The notes below the pieces were generated by a model that saw nothing but the letters and a program-made list of their open reading frames with translations, searched no databases and was not told the origin of the DNA. From CAZYJR01 sp964647905 (GTDB lineage Bacteria > Desulfobacterota > DSM-4660 > Desulfatiglandales > HGW-15), in assembly GCA_964647905.1 (NCBI GenBank), contig CAZYJR010000009.1:1-64000 (forward strand): a DNA stretch of 64,000 bases. Direction: 5' to 3'. A program made the translations under genes and the position numbers. Of this stretch, positions 15,927 to 24,077 are shown piece by piece (the first letter of the stretch is position 1; every line of letters begins with the position of its first letter).

Positions 15927-17818
15927 AGCGACTCCCTCCTTTGCCTGCATTCTTCTTCAATGAGCTCCACGAACTCCGCGGGGCTCATGAGCGGGAGGTT
16001 CTTCCCGCTCCGGAGCCTGGGGGTCACCCCTTGCTCCTCCACCTCCTTGTCCCCCACAATCAGCATATAGGGGATCTTCTGCAACTGGGCCTCGCGGACC
16101 TTCAGGCCCAACTTCTCGTTGCGCAGGTCCGCCTCAACCCGGATCCCTGATTCCTTCAACCGGCCCAAGACCTCTCGGGCATGCCCGATCCCCCTGTCGG
16201 TCACGGTCATGACCACGGCCTGGACAGGCGCCAGCCAGGAAGGGAAGGCGCCCGCGTAGTGTTCGATGAGGACCCCGATGAACCGCTCCAGCGCCCCCAG
16301 TATCACCCTGTGGATCATGGCCGGCCTTCGCCGCTCCCCGTCCCGGTCCACATATGTCAGATCGAACCTCTCGGGCAGGGTGAAGTCGCACTGGATGGTG
16401 GCGCACTGCCACTGCCTGCCCAGGGCGTCCTTGAGCTTTACGTCTATCTTAGGACCGTAAAAGGCGCCGTCGCCTTCGTTTATCTGGTAGGGCAGACCCT
16501 GGTCGTCCATGGCCCTCTTGAGCGCTGCGGTGGCCCGCTCCCAGTCTTCGTCCGAGCCTATGGACTTCTCCGGCCGGGTGCTGATCTCCAGGTCGTACTG
16601 GAAGTCGAAGACCCCCATCATATCCCTTACAAAGTCCAGCACCCCCTTTATCTCTCCGTCCAGTTGATCCGGGGTGCAAAGGATATGAGCGTCGTCCTGG
16701 GTGAACTCCCTCACCCTGAGCAGTCCGTGCAGCACTCCGGAGCGCTCGTGCCTGTGGACCACGCCCAACTCGAAGTACCTCTTGGGCAGATCCCGGTAGC
16801 TCTTGAGGCCCGATTTATAGATAAGCATGTGGGCCAGGCAGTTCATGGGCTTTATCCCGTAGGACTGCTCCTCTATCTCCGTGAAGTACATGTTCTCGCG
16901 GTAGTTGTCAAAGTGCCCGGATTTTTCCCACAGCTCGGTCTTGAGTATCTCCGGCCCCTTGACGATCTCGTAGCCCCGCTTCAGGTGCTCCCGGATCTCG
17001 AACTCCTCCAGGATATGCCTGAGCATCCCTCCCTTGGGATGCCAGACCACCAGTCCCGCGCCCACCTCCTCGAAGGTGCTGCAAAGGCCCAGCTCTCTTC
17101 CAAGCCTGACATGGTCCCGCTTCCTGGCCTCCTCGAGCGCCTGGAGGTGCTTCTTCAGGGTCTTCTTGTCGGTGAAGGCCACTCCGTAAATCCGGCTCAG
17201 CATGGCCCTGCGCTCGTCGCCCCGCCAATAGGCCCCGGCGGTCTTGGTCAGCTGGAAGGCCTTTATCCCGCCGGTTGAAGGCAGGTGCGGGCCGCGGCAG
17301 AGATCCGTGAACCCGCCCTGGGTGTAGAGAGAGACGGTAGACGAGTCCATATCTTCCAAGAGCTCGACCTTGTAAGTCTCCCCTTCCTCCCGGAACATCC
17401 CCAGCGCTTCTTCCCTGGAAACCTCCCGCCTGACAAACGGCAGGTCCCTGGCCGCTATCTCCTCCATCTTCTCCTGGATCGGAGGGAGATCCTCCCCCTT
17501 GAACGGCCGCTCATAGTCGAAGTCGTAGTAGAAGCCGTTCTCAATGGCCGGCCCAATGCTCACCTTCACCCCGGGGAAGAGCTCCTTGACCGCCATAGCC
17601 ATTATGTGCGCAGTGCTGTGCCTCAAGATCTCCAGGCCTTCCGGGGAGTCCAGGTACACGGGCTCCACTCGCTCGTCCCCTCTCACCCGTGAAGAGAGGT
17701 CCCGCAACTCGCCGTTCGCACGTACCGCCACTACGCGGTCCAGGGACTTCAGGCCCATGTTCTCGAGGAGCTCCAACGCGGTCAACCCGCCACCTGTCTT
17801 TGCGTCAAACGCCGTCAT
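15923..17818 (-). CDS. thrS: Threonine-tRNA ligase
   Basis: The 631-residue enzyme has a short TGS-like N-terminus (about 1-48), an editing domain with the zinc-type HSTAH motif and SIGPAIENGFYYDF, a class II core and a C-terminal anticodon-binding domain. The core has GMLRHILEEF, VREFTQDDAHIFC-like and GPKIDVKLKDALGRQWQC segments. ATG 17818 is chosen; the open frame extends to a GTG at 17860, which lies inside a predicted terminator hairpin. No strong ribosome site precedes ATG 17818. The gene leads the thrS-infC-rpmI-rplT-pheST-merR operon. Confidence 0.96.
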   Translation of the reverse strand: MTAFDAKTGGGLTALELLENMGLKSLDRVVAVRANGELRDLSSRVRGDERVEPVYLDSPEGLEILRHSTAHIMAMAVKELFPGVKVSIGPAIENGFYYDFDYERPFKGEDLPPIQEKMEEIAARDLPFVRREVSREEALGMFREEGETYKVELLEDMDSSTVSLYTQGGFTDLCRGPHLPSTGGIKAFQLTKTAGAYWRGDERRAMLSRIYGVAFTDKKTLKKHLQALEEARKRDHVRLGRELGLCSTFEEVGAGLVVWHPKGGMLRHILEEFEIREHLKRGYEIVKGPEILKTELWEKSGHFDNYRENMYFTEIEEQSYGIKPMNCLAHMLIYKSGLKSYRDLPKRYFELGVVHRHERSGVLHGLLRVREFTQDDAHILCTPDQLDGEIKGVLDFVRDMMGVFDFQYDLEISTRPEKSIGSDEDWERATAALKRAMDDQGLPYQINEGDGAFYGPKIDVKLKDALGRQWQCATIQCDFTLPERFDLTYVDRDGERRRPAMIHRVILGALERFIGVLIEHYAGAFPSWLAPVQAVVMTVTDRGIGHAREVLGRLKESGIRVEADLRNEKLGLKVREAQLQKIPYMLIVGDKEVEEQGVTPRLRSGKNLPLMSPAEFVELIEEECRQRRESL

Positions 17819-17823
17819 ATCGC

Positions 17824-17872
17824 AAAACAAAAGGCATCCAAGGTCACCACGCGAGCCCACTCAGATGCCTTT
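17824..17872 (-). promoter_or_regulatory. Terminator-like hairpin in the thrS leader (possible attenuator)
   Basis: A perfect 9-bp stem (arms 17864-17872 and 17830-17838, 25-nt loop) is followed on the minus strand by a T-rich run down to 17824. It lies between the thrS promoter and the start codon. A terminator here would make thrS expression conditional. A T-box or threonyl-operator mechanism is possible but no clear T-box consensus was found. Confidence 0.55.
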
Positions 17873-18033
17873 CTCGTCGGTTCTCAAAACTTCAATTCAA
17901 CCCTGCCGCTTCCCATTCAGGGATGGAAAGCCCGGCTCCGACCTCTACCACCCCTTCGGGGGCGAGTCCGGCCGGCAAACCCCCAGGCCCCATGACCGCC
18001 TGAAAATACATTGAAAACTGAAAACAGGTAAGC

Positions 18034-18062
18034 AAAATACAGGACCTCCAAGGAAAAGTCAA
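18034..18062 (-). promoter_or_regulatory. thrS: Sigma70 promoter of the thrS operon
   Basis: On the minus strand TTGACT (18057-18062) is followed after 17 bases by TATTTT (18034-18039). Transcription would start near 18027, giving a leader of about 210 bases before ATG 17818. Confidence 0.75.
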
Positions 18063-18147
18063 GGCTTAACTTGCCGAATTTCCCAGCTTTCAAGAGACTT
18101 ATTTACGCTGCTTGGCCCCACCCGCAAGCCCGTTCTCGATCGAGGAC

Positions 18148-18173
18148 AAAAAGGCCGGTCGTCTGACCGGCCT
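18148..18173 (-). terminator. Rho-independent terminator after tRNA-Val
   Basis: A perfect 9-bp stem (18152-18160 with 18165-18173) has a 4-base loop and is followed on the minus strand by five T (18148-18152). It ends the tRNA-Val transcript before the thrS promoter. Confidence 0.85.
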
Positions 18174-18190
18174 CCAGTTGCCTGGGATCA

Positions 18191-18265
18191 TGGTAGGCAC
18201 GACGAGATTTGAACTCGTGACCTCTACCGTGTCAGGGTAGCGCTCTCCCCCTGAGCTACGTGCCT
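18191..18265 (-). tRNA. tRNA-Val (anticodon GAC)
   Basis: The cloverleaf on the minus strand has acceptor AGGCACG/CGTGCCT, encoded CCA at 18191-18193, D arm AGCTCAGGGGG, anticodon loop CTGACAC (GAC, reads GUC/GUU) and T arm GAGTTCAAATCTC. It has its own promoter upstream and a terminator downstream. Confidence 0.95.
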
Positions 18266-18280
18266 GCTGGATCCGGGAAT

Positions 18281-18307
18281 CCTATACCCGGGCCGGTGCA
18301 TTGTCAA
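18281..18307 (-). promoter_or_regulatory. Promoter of tRNA-Val
   Basis: On the minus strand TTGACA (18302-18307) is followed by TATAGG (18281-18286) with a short 15-base spacer. The tRNA 5' end is 16 bases from the -10. Confidence 0.6.
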
Positions 18308-18333
18308 CCCATATTCCGCGGCCTTGGCAACCC

Positions 18334-18876
18334 TCAGGCCTGCTCAGGCCCCTCCCCCATCATCTTGAACCAGGTGTGTATGTAGTGAAGCCCCGAGGCG
18401 ATGGTGGCCACTCCGGTCGCCCTGAACAACACAGTAAAGACCTCCTGGGGGAGTTCCAGGAATCTCCAGGCAAGCACGCCTATAATGGTCACGAACTGGA
18501 GGCAGGTGGTCACCTTGCTGACTATGGTGGGCCTTATCCGGACCTCCATTCGGTAGAGCATCAATACCAGTACGCCCAACAGTATGAGGACGTCCCGGCT
18601 GATCACGGTGACCGAGAGCCACGCTGGGACCAGGCCGCGCACGGCAAGCACCACAAAGGTGGAGGCCAGGATGAGCTTGTCCGCTATAGGATCCAGGTAC
18701 GCCCCGAGCGCGCTCTTCTGCTTGAGCACTCTGGCAAGCAACCCGTCCAGCCCGTCGCTCAGGCCGCAGAGAGCGAAGACCACCAGGGCTGAAATCAATT
18801 GATCGTTCAGGAGATAAATGATGAAAATCGGTGTGAGGATTATCCTCAAGGTGGTGATCAAGTTCGGAATGGTCAT
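18334..18876 (-). CDS. pgsA: CDP-alcohol phosphatidyltransferase, phosphatidylglycerophosphate synthase
   Basis: The 180-residue inner-membrane enzyme has about five hydrophobic segments. It carries the family signature in SDGLDGLLARVLKQKSALG followed by AYLDPIADK (residues about 40-68), where the aspartates bind metal and CDP-diacylglycerol. It begins MTIPNLITTLRI, typical of PgsA. It transfers phosphatidyl to glycerol-3-phosphate, the first step to phosphatidylglycerol. It lies 27 bases downstream of the FlgT-like gene and may be cotranscribed. Confidence 0.92.
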   Translation of the reverse strand: MTIPNLITTLRIILTPIFIIYLLNDQLISALVVFALCGLSDGLDGLLARVLKQKSALGAYLDPIADKLILASTFVVLAVRGLVPAWLSVTVISRDVLILLGVLVLMLYRMEVRIRPTIVSKVTTCLQFVTIIGVLAWRFLELPQEVFTVLFRATGVATIASGLHYIHTWFKMMGEGPEQA

Positions 18877-18903
18877 GGCCTTCCCGCAGCCTGCCTGCCC
18901 GCA

Positions 18904-20070
18904 TTAACGGATGGTGACCACCACCTTGCCTTGCCCGCGGTGGTTGACCTCCACAGGAAAAGGGAGGTCCGGATGATTCGCTATTCCCTCCGCGAAACCT
19001 TCCGGTGATCCTTTATAATCAACGGAAAACCCTGCGGAATCACTCTTGAAAAGGGTCTGGACCATTGATTCCACGCCAGAGACCCTCTCCTCGAGGAATC
19101 GCCTGAAGACCCTCAAATCGCTGAACCCGCGCAGCCCCTGTATCAGCACCTCCAGCCGTGCCGGCCCGGCTTCGGAAGAGAGCGCCTCGCGTATTTCCGG
19201 TCCCAGCTTGCTTGCCACGCGGGCAGCCGTATCCCGGATCGATTCGTGGAGCGCCTCGCTCGACTCACCACCGCCGGCCGCCGGCGACCGGGCTTCCGCC
19301 CTTGAAATCACCTCGGCCGCGGCTGAGTCCACCGCCCTCACCCCCAGCCGGACCCGGGACGGGCCCAGCTCGCATCGTCCGGCAATCACCACGCCGGCGC
19401 CGCAGGCCCGTCCCCAGGCGGCCGCGGCCTCGTCCGAGAGGTCCGGCTCATCCATACCCGAGACCTCTTCCCCGCCGAAACTAGCAGCGGCCCTAGCCTC
19501 CATGGCGAATCCCATCTCCTCGAGCGACCTGATTAACGCCAGCTCAACCGGCAGAAGCGCAGCGGGTATGTCAGGGGTTTTCCACCAGTAGGTGGGCTCG
19601 CCTCCTTGTGTATGGCGCTCGTCCACCATGAGCAGCAGGGTGGCCGGCGGCTCCTTTTCCCGGTCAAACCCCTTCTCCTCCAGCACCGCGGCCAGAGTCT
19701 CCTGGTTCACCTTCAGCCGGACCAGAACCAGGAGGTTCCCGTCCACCTCCTCCTCAGCGACTATGTTGAAATTGGCGATCTCGTCCCTTGCAGAGGGGAT
19801 CAGCTCCCGGGCGAAAGCGGCCAAGCGGCCCGAGATCCTCTCCGGCCCGAGACTCCTCAAGAGATACTCCTCCACTCCGCCCGTCAGTGCGTTGGAAACG
19901 GCCTGCCGCCTTGCGGCCGCCAGGTTACCGCCGCTTATCCTGGCGCTCCCCAGGGCCAGCAAGGCTTCCTGATCCTCCTCCCTTGCATGAGCCGGGCTGA
20001 TTGAAACCCCGAGGAGCATCAGGGCTGAGACAAACCCCAACCAGAAAAAGACTCGTGCCGCAAATCTCAT
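18904..20070 (-). CDS. Exported FlgT-like protein of unknown function
   Basis: The 388-residue protein has a signal peptide (residues about 1-29, ending SPAHA). The domain that follows, around GGNLAAARRQAVSNALTGGVEEYL and ending VLVRLKVN, resembles the N-terminal domain of the flagellar protein FlgT and related envelope proteins. The middle (about 140-260) has ALIRSLEEMGF and AGVVIAGRCELG, as in FlgT-type tandem domains. The C-terminal part (FSDLRVFRRFLEERVSGVESM) looks like another small alpha/beta module. No flagellar genes are near. It overlaps the upstream lipoprotein gene by 4 bases, so the two probably act together at the cell envelope. Confidence 0.65.
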   Translation of the reverse strand: MRFAARVFFWLGFVSALMLLGVSISPAHAREEDQEALLALGSARISGGNLAAARRQAVSNALTGGVEEYLLRSLGPERISGRLAAFARELIPSARDEIANFNIVAEEEVDGNLLVLVRLKVNQETLAAVLEEKGFDREKEPPATLLLMVDERHTQGGEPTYWWKTPDIPAALLPVELALIRSLEEMGFAMEARAAASFGGEEVSGMDEPDLSDEAAAAWGRACGAGVVIAGRCELGPSRVRLGVRAVDSAAAEVISRAEARSPAAGGGESSEALHESIRDTAARVASKLGPEIREALSSEAGPARLEVLIQGLRGFSDLRVFRRFLEERVSGVESMVQTLFKSDSAGFSVDYKGSPEGFAEGIANHPDLPFPVEVNHRGQGKVVVTIR

Positions 20071-21230
20071 TCCTTCACCCCCTCGGGCGCTTTCCTCTTC
20101 CCGATCTCCGCGTTCCCCAGGTACTCCTTGAGCCTGTTTACCGCCCGGGCCAGATCCGAGCCGCTGGCCGGTTCTTGCGGCGCGAAGGCCTCGGGGTCTC
20201 GAGGCGCCATAATGCCCAGTTCCACGCAGGCCATTATTGGTCTCAGATACGGAGAAGAGAGAGGCACGTCTCTTAAAAGGGGCTGCTCGGGCAAGTCGCA
20301 GGCGGTGGGGATACCGGAGCCCAAGCGTTGCACCAAGTCTGCCGCTGCCCCTGCCAGCTCGCCGCGCAAGAGCTCGGCATCCGGCCGGAAGGTGCCGTCC
20401 CGGTAGGTCCCGAGCCCTTCCAGGCCCAGGGCGGCCACAGGCCCGATCACTTCTCTCAAGGGGTGATCGCGGAGGTCGCTCGGCAGAGTCCCACCGTCCG
20501 ATTCCGCGGCCTCTTCCCCGCCGGCGGCATGCGCGGACAGCTTCAGCTCCATGCTCAAGACCGCGGCCGCCTCGGCCCTCGAAACCCTATCCAGGAAAAA
20601 GACTCCTCTGGCCAGCCGGGTCTCCAGCCCTGATCCCGCCGGGTCCATGGAGCGCAGTAGTTGCTCCCGCGCCTCCTGCATAAAGGCCCGGGCGCTGAAA
20701 AGAGAAGCTTCCAGCGCCCGTTTGTAACCCTCGTGCCCCCCTTGGAACTTTAATTCCACCCCCATGTGGTAATAGGCGTTCAAGAACTCCGCAGCGAAAC
20801 ACGCACCCAAGGGCGTACCGCCCGCAGCCGTGACCTCCGGCCTCTGGACAGGGCTCCCCCCAGTCCAACGGCCGGGCTCCAGGGCGATGTATTCGTTGGA
20901 ACCCAGATCCTCCAGCTCAGTGAACCTTATGGCCTGGTGCACGGCCTCAAAGGCGGCCTCAAACTCCCCTTGCATGCCGAGGATCAGGGAGAGCCCGCGA
21001 TAAGCATGGGCACAATGAGGCTGGTATTCCAGCGCGGTCTCGAACTCCCGCTGGGCTGCGCCCACCCTCCCCTTCTGAATCAGCTTGGCCCCGTTCATCA
21101 CGTGATGGGAGGCCGAGCCCAGAACCCTGACGGGCATTGGAGACTGTACCGCACACCCGGTCAGCACCAAGGCCACGAAAACTGCCCCGATCCAGATACG
21201 ACCCCCGACTTGCCCGGCAATCCTTCCCAC
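20067..21230 (-). CDS. TPR/SLH-like lipoprotein
   Basis: The 387-residue product starts at GTG 21230 and has a lipoprotein signal ending LVLTGC (Cys 26). A TPR-like helical region (about 40-100) includes AQREFETALEYQPHCAHAYRG. The C-terminal half holds two SLH-like repeats. The first ends around TYRDGTFRPDAELLRGELA and the second is LRDVPLSSPYLRPIMACVE to EAFAPQEPA. SLH domains bind cell-wall polymers, or in Gram-negatives join periplasmic structures. It is translationally coupled to the FlgT-like gene. Confidence 0.65.
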   Translation of the reverse strand: MGRIAGQVGGRIWIGAVFVALVLTGCAVQSPMPVRVLGSASHHVMNGAKLIQKGRVGAAQREFETALEYQPHCAHAYRGLSLILGMQGEFEAAFEAVHQAIRFTELEDLGSNEYIALEPGRWTGGSPVQRPEVTAAGGTPLGACFAAEFLNAYYHMGVELKFQGGHEGYKRALEASLFSARAFMQEAREQLLRSMDPAGSGLETRLARGVFFLDRVSRAEAAAVLSMELKLSAHAAGGEEAAESDGGTLPSDLRDHPLREVIGPVAALGLEGLGTYRDGTFRPDAELLRGELAGAAADLVQRLGSGIPTACDLPEQPLLRDVPLSSPYLRPIMACVELGIMAPRDPEAFAPQEPASGSDLARAVNRLKEYLGNAEIGKRKAPEGVKE

Positions 21231-21294
21231 TCTCGCCCGCCTTTCATTCCTTCTCTCGGCGTCTCGGCCCGACCCTCAACACCCCGACCAGCGG

Positions 21295-21325
21295 ATATAA
21301 TCCGACAAATCCGGGCTCGGGTCAA
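21295..21325 (-). promoter_or_regulatory. Weak candidate promoter for the lipoprotein operon
   Basis: On the minus strand TTGACC (21320-21325) overlaps the miaA stop codon and TTATAT (21295-21300) follows after 19 bases. The spacer is long, so support is weak. Confidence 0.3.
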
Positions 21326-22263
21326 GCATCCTGCCTGTAAAACTCCTCCACCGCCTCACGGATGACATCCTCCTCGCGGGGTTCGTGCCAAGACCAGCCC
21401 GGGTCTCCCCGGAACCAGGTGAGCTGGCGTTTGGCATACCGCCTGGTATCCGCCTTGAGTCTTTCGGTCGTCTCTTCAATCCCGCTCTCTCCGCGAAGAT
21501 ACGATACCGCATGGCGGTACCCCAAGGCCTTCATGGGCTTTAGTTCCGGTCCAACCCCCCGGTTCAAGAGCCCCTCGGTCTCCTCCACCAGCCCCCGCCT
21601 CATCATGCCTTCCGCCCTTTGCTCTATCCTCCGGTAGAGCTCCCGCCTCTCCCGGTGGAGGCAAATCTTGAGCATCCTGAACCGCTGCTCCCCAAAACCG
21701 TGCCTGCCTGCGCGTTGTGAAAAAGGCTCGCCCGTCAACTCCACGACCTCCAAGGCCCTCAGAATACGCACCCTGTCGTTCGGGTGTATATTGCGGGCGC
21801 CGCCGGGATCGAGACCGGCAAGCCTCCGGTGGAGGGCCGCACCCCCGAGCAGGTCCCACTCGCGCCTCAGCCGCTCGCGCAGGGCCCTGGGAACCGGAGG
21901 GCACTGGAAGAGCCCCCCCTCGAGCGCCCTTATGTAGAGCCCGGTGCCGCCCACCAGGAAACAGGGTCTGCCCCGCCGGTACAGGCGCTCCACCACGGGC
22001 TCCGCGTGAGAGAGGAACAGGGCCGCATTGAACGTCTCGTCCGGATCCACCACGTCCAGCAGGTGGTGCGGGACCCCCTGTCTTTCCTTCTCTGTGGGCT
22101 TGGCCGTGCCTATATCCATGCCCCGGTAGACCTGCATGGAATCGGCATTCACTATCTCCCCGCCGGTGCTTCTTGCCAGCTCCACGGCCAGGGAACTCTT
22201 GCCGCAGGCCGTGGGCCCGGCTATCACCACCACCCTGGCTCTCTCATCGGCCATATGAACCAT
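21322..22263 (-). CDS. miaA: tRNA dimethylallyltransferase
   Basis: The 313-residue enzyme adds the isopentenyl group to A37 of tRNAs reading U-starting codons. It has the P-loop GPTACGKSSLAVELAR (about residues 16-31), DSMQVYRGMDIGTAKP, PHHLLD, and the tRNA-binding region with GGTGLYIRAL and NDRVRILRALEV. Its length is normal. Two in-frame ATGs (22263 and 22254) are possible and neither has a clear ribosome site. It follows mutL by 61 bases, echoing the mutL-miaA order of many Gram-negatives. Confidence 0.96.
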   Translation of the reverse strand: MVHMADERARVVVIAGPTACGKSSLAVELARSTGGEIVNADSMQVYRGMDIGTAKPTEKERQGVPHHLLDVVDPDETFNAALFLSHAEPVVERLYRRGRPCFLVGGTGLYIRALEGGLFQCPPVPRALRERLRREWDLLGGAALHRRLAGLDPGGARNIHPNDRVRILRALEVVELTGEPFSQRAGRHGFGEQRFRMLKICLHRERRELYRRIEQRAEGMMRRGLVEETEGLLNRGVGPELKPMKALGYRHAVSYLRGESGIEETTERLKADTRRYAKRQLTWFRGDPGWSWHEPREEDVIREAVEEFYRQDA

Positions 22264-22324
22264 CGGGCATTAATCTCGAAATAAGTCTTCCGCTTCTTCC
22301 CTGCCGGAATCGGCGCCGGCCGGT

Positions 22325-24061
22325 CTATGTCACCCGCTTGAACATCCTCTCCAGCTCCGCCCAGGCAATCTTCCTGTATACGGGCCGGCCGTGGGGGCAG
22401 TTCGTCTTGAGGCCGGCCCTTTCCAGCTCCTCGATCAGGGAGGTCATCTCCAGGTGGGACAAGGACTTGCCCGCCCTGATAGCGCCGTGACAGGCCATGA
22501 CCGCCACCAGGTCATGAAACCCCTCACCCCGGGTCAGATCCTTTCCTTTCTCTTCCAGGACCGGAAGGAGCTCCCCCAGAAACTCATCCAGGTCCACTTC
22601 CAGGAGTTGGACGGGCACGGACCTCAGGAGCACCGTGCCGCCCCCGAAGGGCTCGAATTCCAGGCCTAATCGGGCCAGGACATCGGAACGCATGGAAACC
22701 GTCTCAGCCTCTCTGACGGATAGCTCGAACCGCCTGGGAATCAAGAAGGCCTGCCCCTGGAGCCGCGCCTCGGAAACCGAGCGGCTCAGGGATTCATAGA
22801 CTATTCGCTCGTGTGCCGCGTGCTGGTCCACAAGGAGCAGGCCCTCGTCCGCCTGGCAGAGTATGTATGTACCTCCCAGTTGACCTATGACTCGAAGAGA
22901 ACCCGAACCCAGGGCCCCTTGCAGGTCAGGACCCCGCCCCCAGGAAATCGGGGCGCTCTCATGCACCGTCGGTCCCCCATCGGCCTGCTCCCGGACCTGG
23001 AAAGAGTCCCCCCTCCGGTCCCAAACCCGGTCGAGGACCTCGCCGGCGGCCCGATCCGGACCCGGCCCGGTCGCCCCCGGCCCCAGCCCGCTCCTTACCG
23101 ACGATACCAGGGCGTTGTATAGGTTCCCCGCGTCCCTGAACCGCACCTCCTGCTTGGCCGGGTGCACGTTGATATCCACGGAAAAGGGCGGGAGGTCCAG
23201 TAGTATCATGGCCTGGGGGTATCTGCCCTTCATGAGCCTCTGTCCGTAAGCCTCCATCACCGCCCGGGTGACCAGCCGATCCCGCACGCTGCGGCCGTTT
23301 ACATATACAAAGATCCGATCCCCCCTGGAGCGGCTCGACTCGGGCGGGGCCACATACCCCCGTATTAAGACCCCGCCCCACTCGGCCGAGATCTCCTCCA
23401 TGCGATCCGCCACCTCCCTTCCCACCAGCATCGAGAGCCGCTCCCTCTCGTCGCCCGAGTCCGGGTAGTTCATGACGACCTTGTCTCCTTCCATCAGCCT
23501 GAAGTGAATCCCGCTGAAGGGGAGTGCTATCCGCGAGAAGACATCCATCACGTGGGACGCCTCTGTGCGTGCGGTCCTCAGGAACTTCCTCCTGGCCGGG
23601 GTGTTGAAAAAGAGGTCCCTCACGCTCACCACGGTACCCGGAGGGGCCCCGGTCTCTTCAATGGACTGGAGCTCGCCGCCCTTGATGATCAACCGGTGAC
23701 CCGAGACCTGGTCCTTGGGCCGCGAGGTGATCTCCATTCGGCTCACCGAGGCGATGCTGGGGATGGCCTCGCCGCGGAAGCCCAAGGTGGAGACCGAAAA
23801 CAGGTCGTCGAGGTCCCTGACCTTGCTGGTGGCGTGGCGTTCAACGCTCAGGAGGAGGTCGTCCCGGTCCATGCCCGAGCCGTTGTCGCTCACCCGGATG
23901 AGCCTCCTGCCTCCAGCTTCCATCCTGACGTCGATCCTGTCCGCGCCGGCGTCTATGCTGTTGTCCATGAGCTCCCTGAGCACCGAGGCCGGGCGCTCCA
24001 CCACCTCGCCGGCTGCAATCCGGGTTGCCACGCTCTCGGGAAGGATTCTTATATTGCTCAT
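22325..24061 (-). CDS. mutL: DNA mismatch repair protein MutL
   Basis: The 578-residue protein has an N-terminal GHKL ATPase (IAAGEVVERPASVLRELMDN, DNGSGM, FRGEAIPSIASVS). The C-terminal dimerisation domain contains the endonuclease motif DQHAAHERIVYE (fits DQHA-x2-E-x4-E) and the late ACHGAIRAGK. It is therefore predicted to be a nicking-type MutL, as in bacteria lacking MutH. mutS lies 33 kb away in another operon. miaA is immediately downstream. Confidence 0.96.
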   Translation of the reverse strand: MSNIRILPESVATRIAAGEVVERPASVLRELMDNSIDAGADRIDVRMEAGGRRLIRVSDNGSGMDRDDLLLSVERHATSKVRDLDDLFSVSTLGFRGEAIPSIASVSRMEITSRPKDQVSGHRLIIKGGELQSIEETGAPPGTVVSVRDLFFNTPARRKFLRTARTEASHVMDVFSRIALPFSGIHFRLMEGDKVVMNYPDSGDERERLSMLVGREVADRMEEISAEWGGVLIRGYVAPPESSRSRGDRIFVYVNGRSVRDRLVTRAVMEAYGQRLMKGRYPQAMILLDLPPFSVDINVHPAKQEVRFRDAGNLYNALVSSVRSGLGPGATGPGPDRAAGEVLDRVWDRRGDSFQVREQADGGPTVHESAPISWGRGPDLQGALGSGSLRVIGQLGGTYILCQADEGLLLVDQHAAHERIVYESLSRSVSEARLQGQAFLIPRRFELSVREAETVSMRSDVLARLGLEFEPFGGGTVLLRSVPVQLLEVDLDEFLGELLPVLEEKGKDLTRGEGFHDLVAVMACHGAIRAGKSLSHLEMTSLIEELERAGLKTNCPHGRPVYRKIAWAELERMFKRVT

Positions 24062-24077
24062 GGGCTTCCGGGTCTTA

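Noticed and set aside
17840..17960. T-box riboswitch before thrS
   Set aside because: Sequences such as GGGTGGTA and GAGTGG occur, but the conserved T-box core with its ACC is not present and the GTGG lies in the wrong part of the hairpin. Only a covariance search would settle it.
17892..18011. A 39-codon frame in the thrS leader that could be a leader peptide
   Set aside because: No ribosome binding site and no threonine codons; it would not serve as a threonine-sensing leader peptide.
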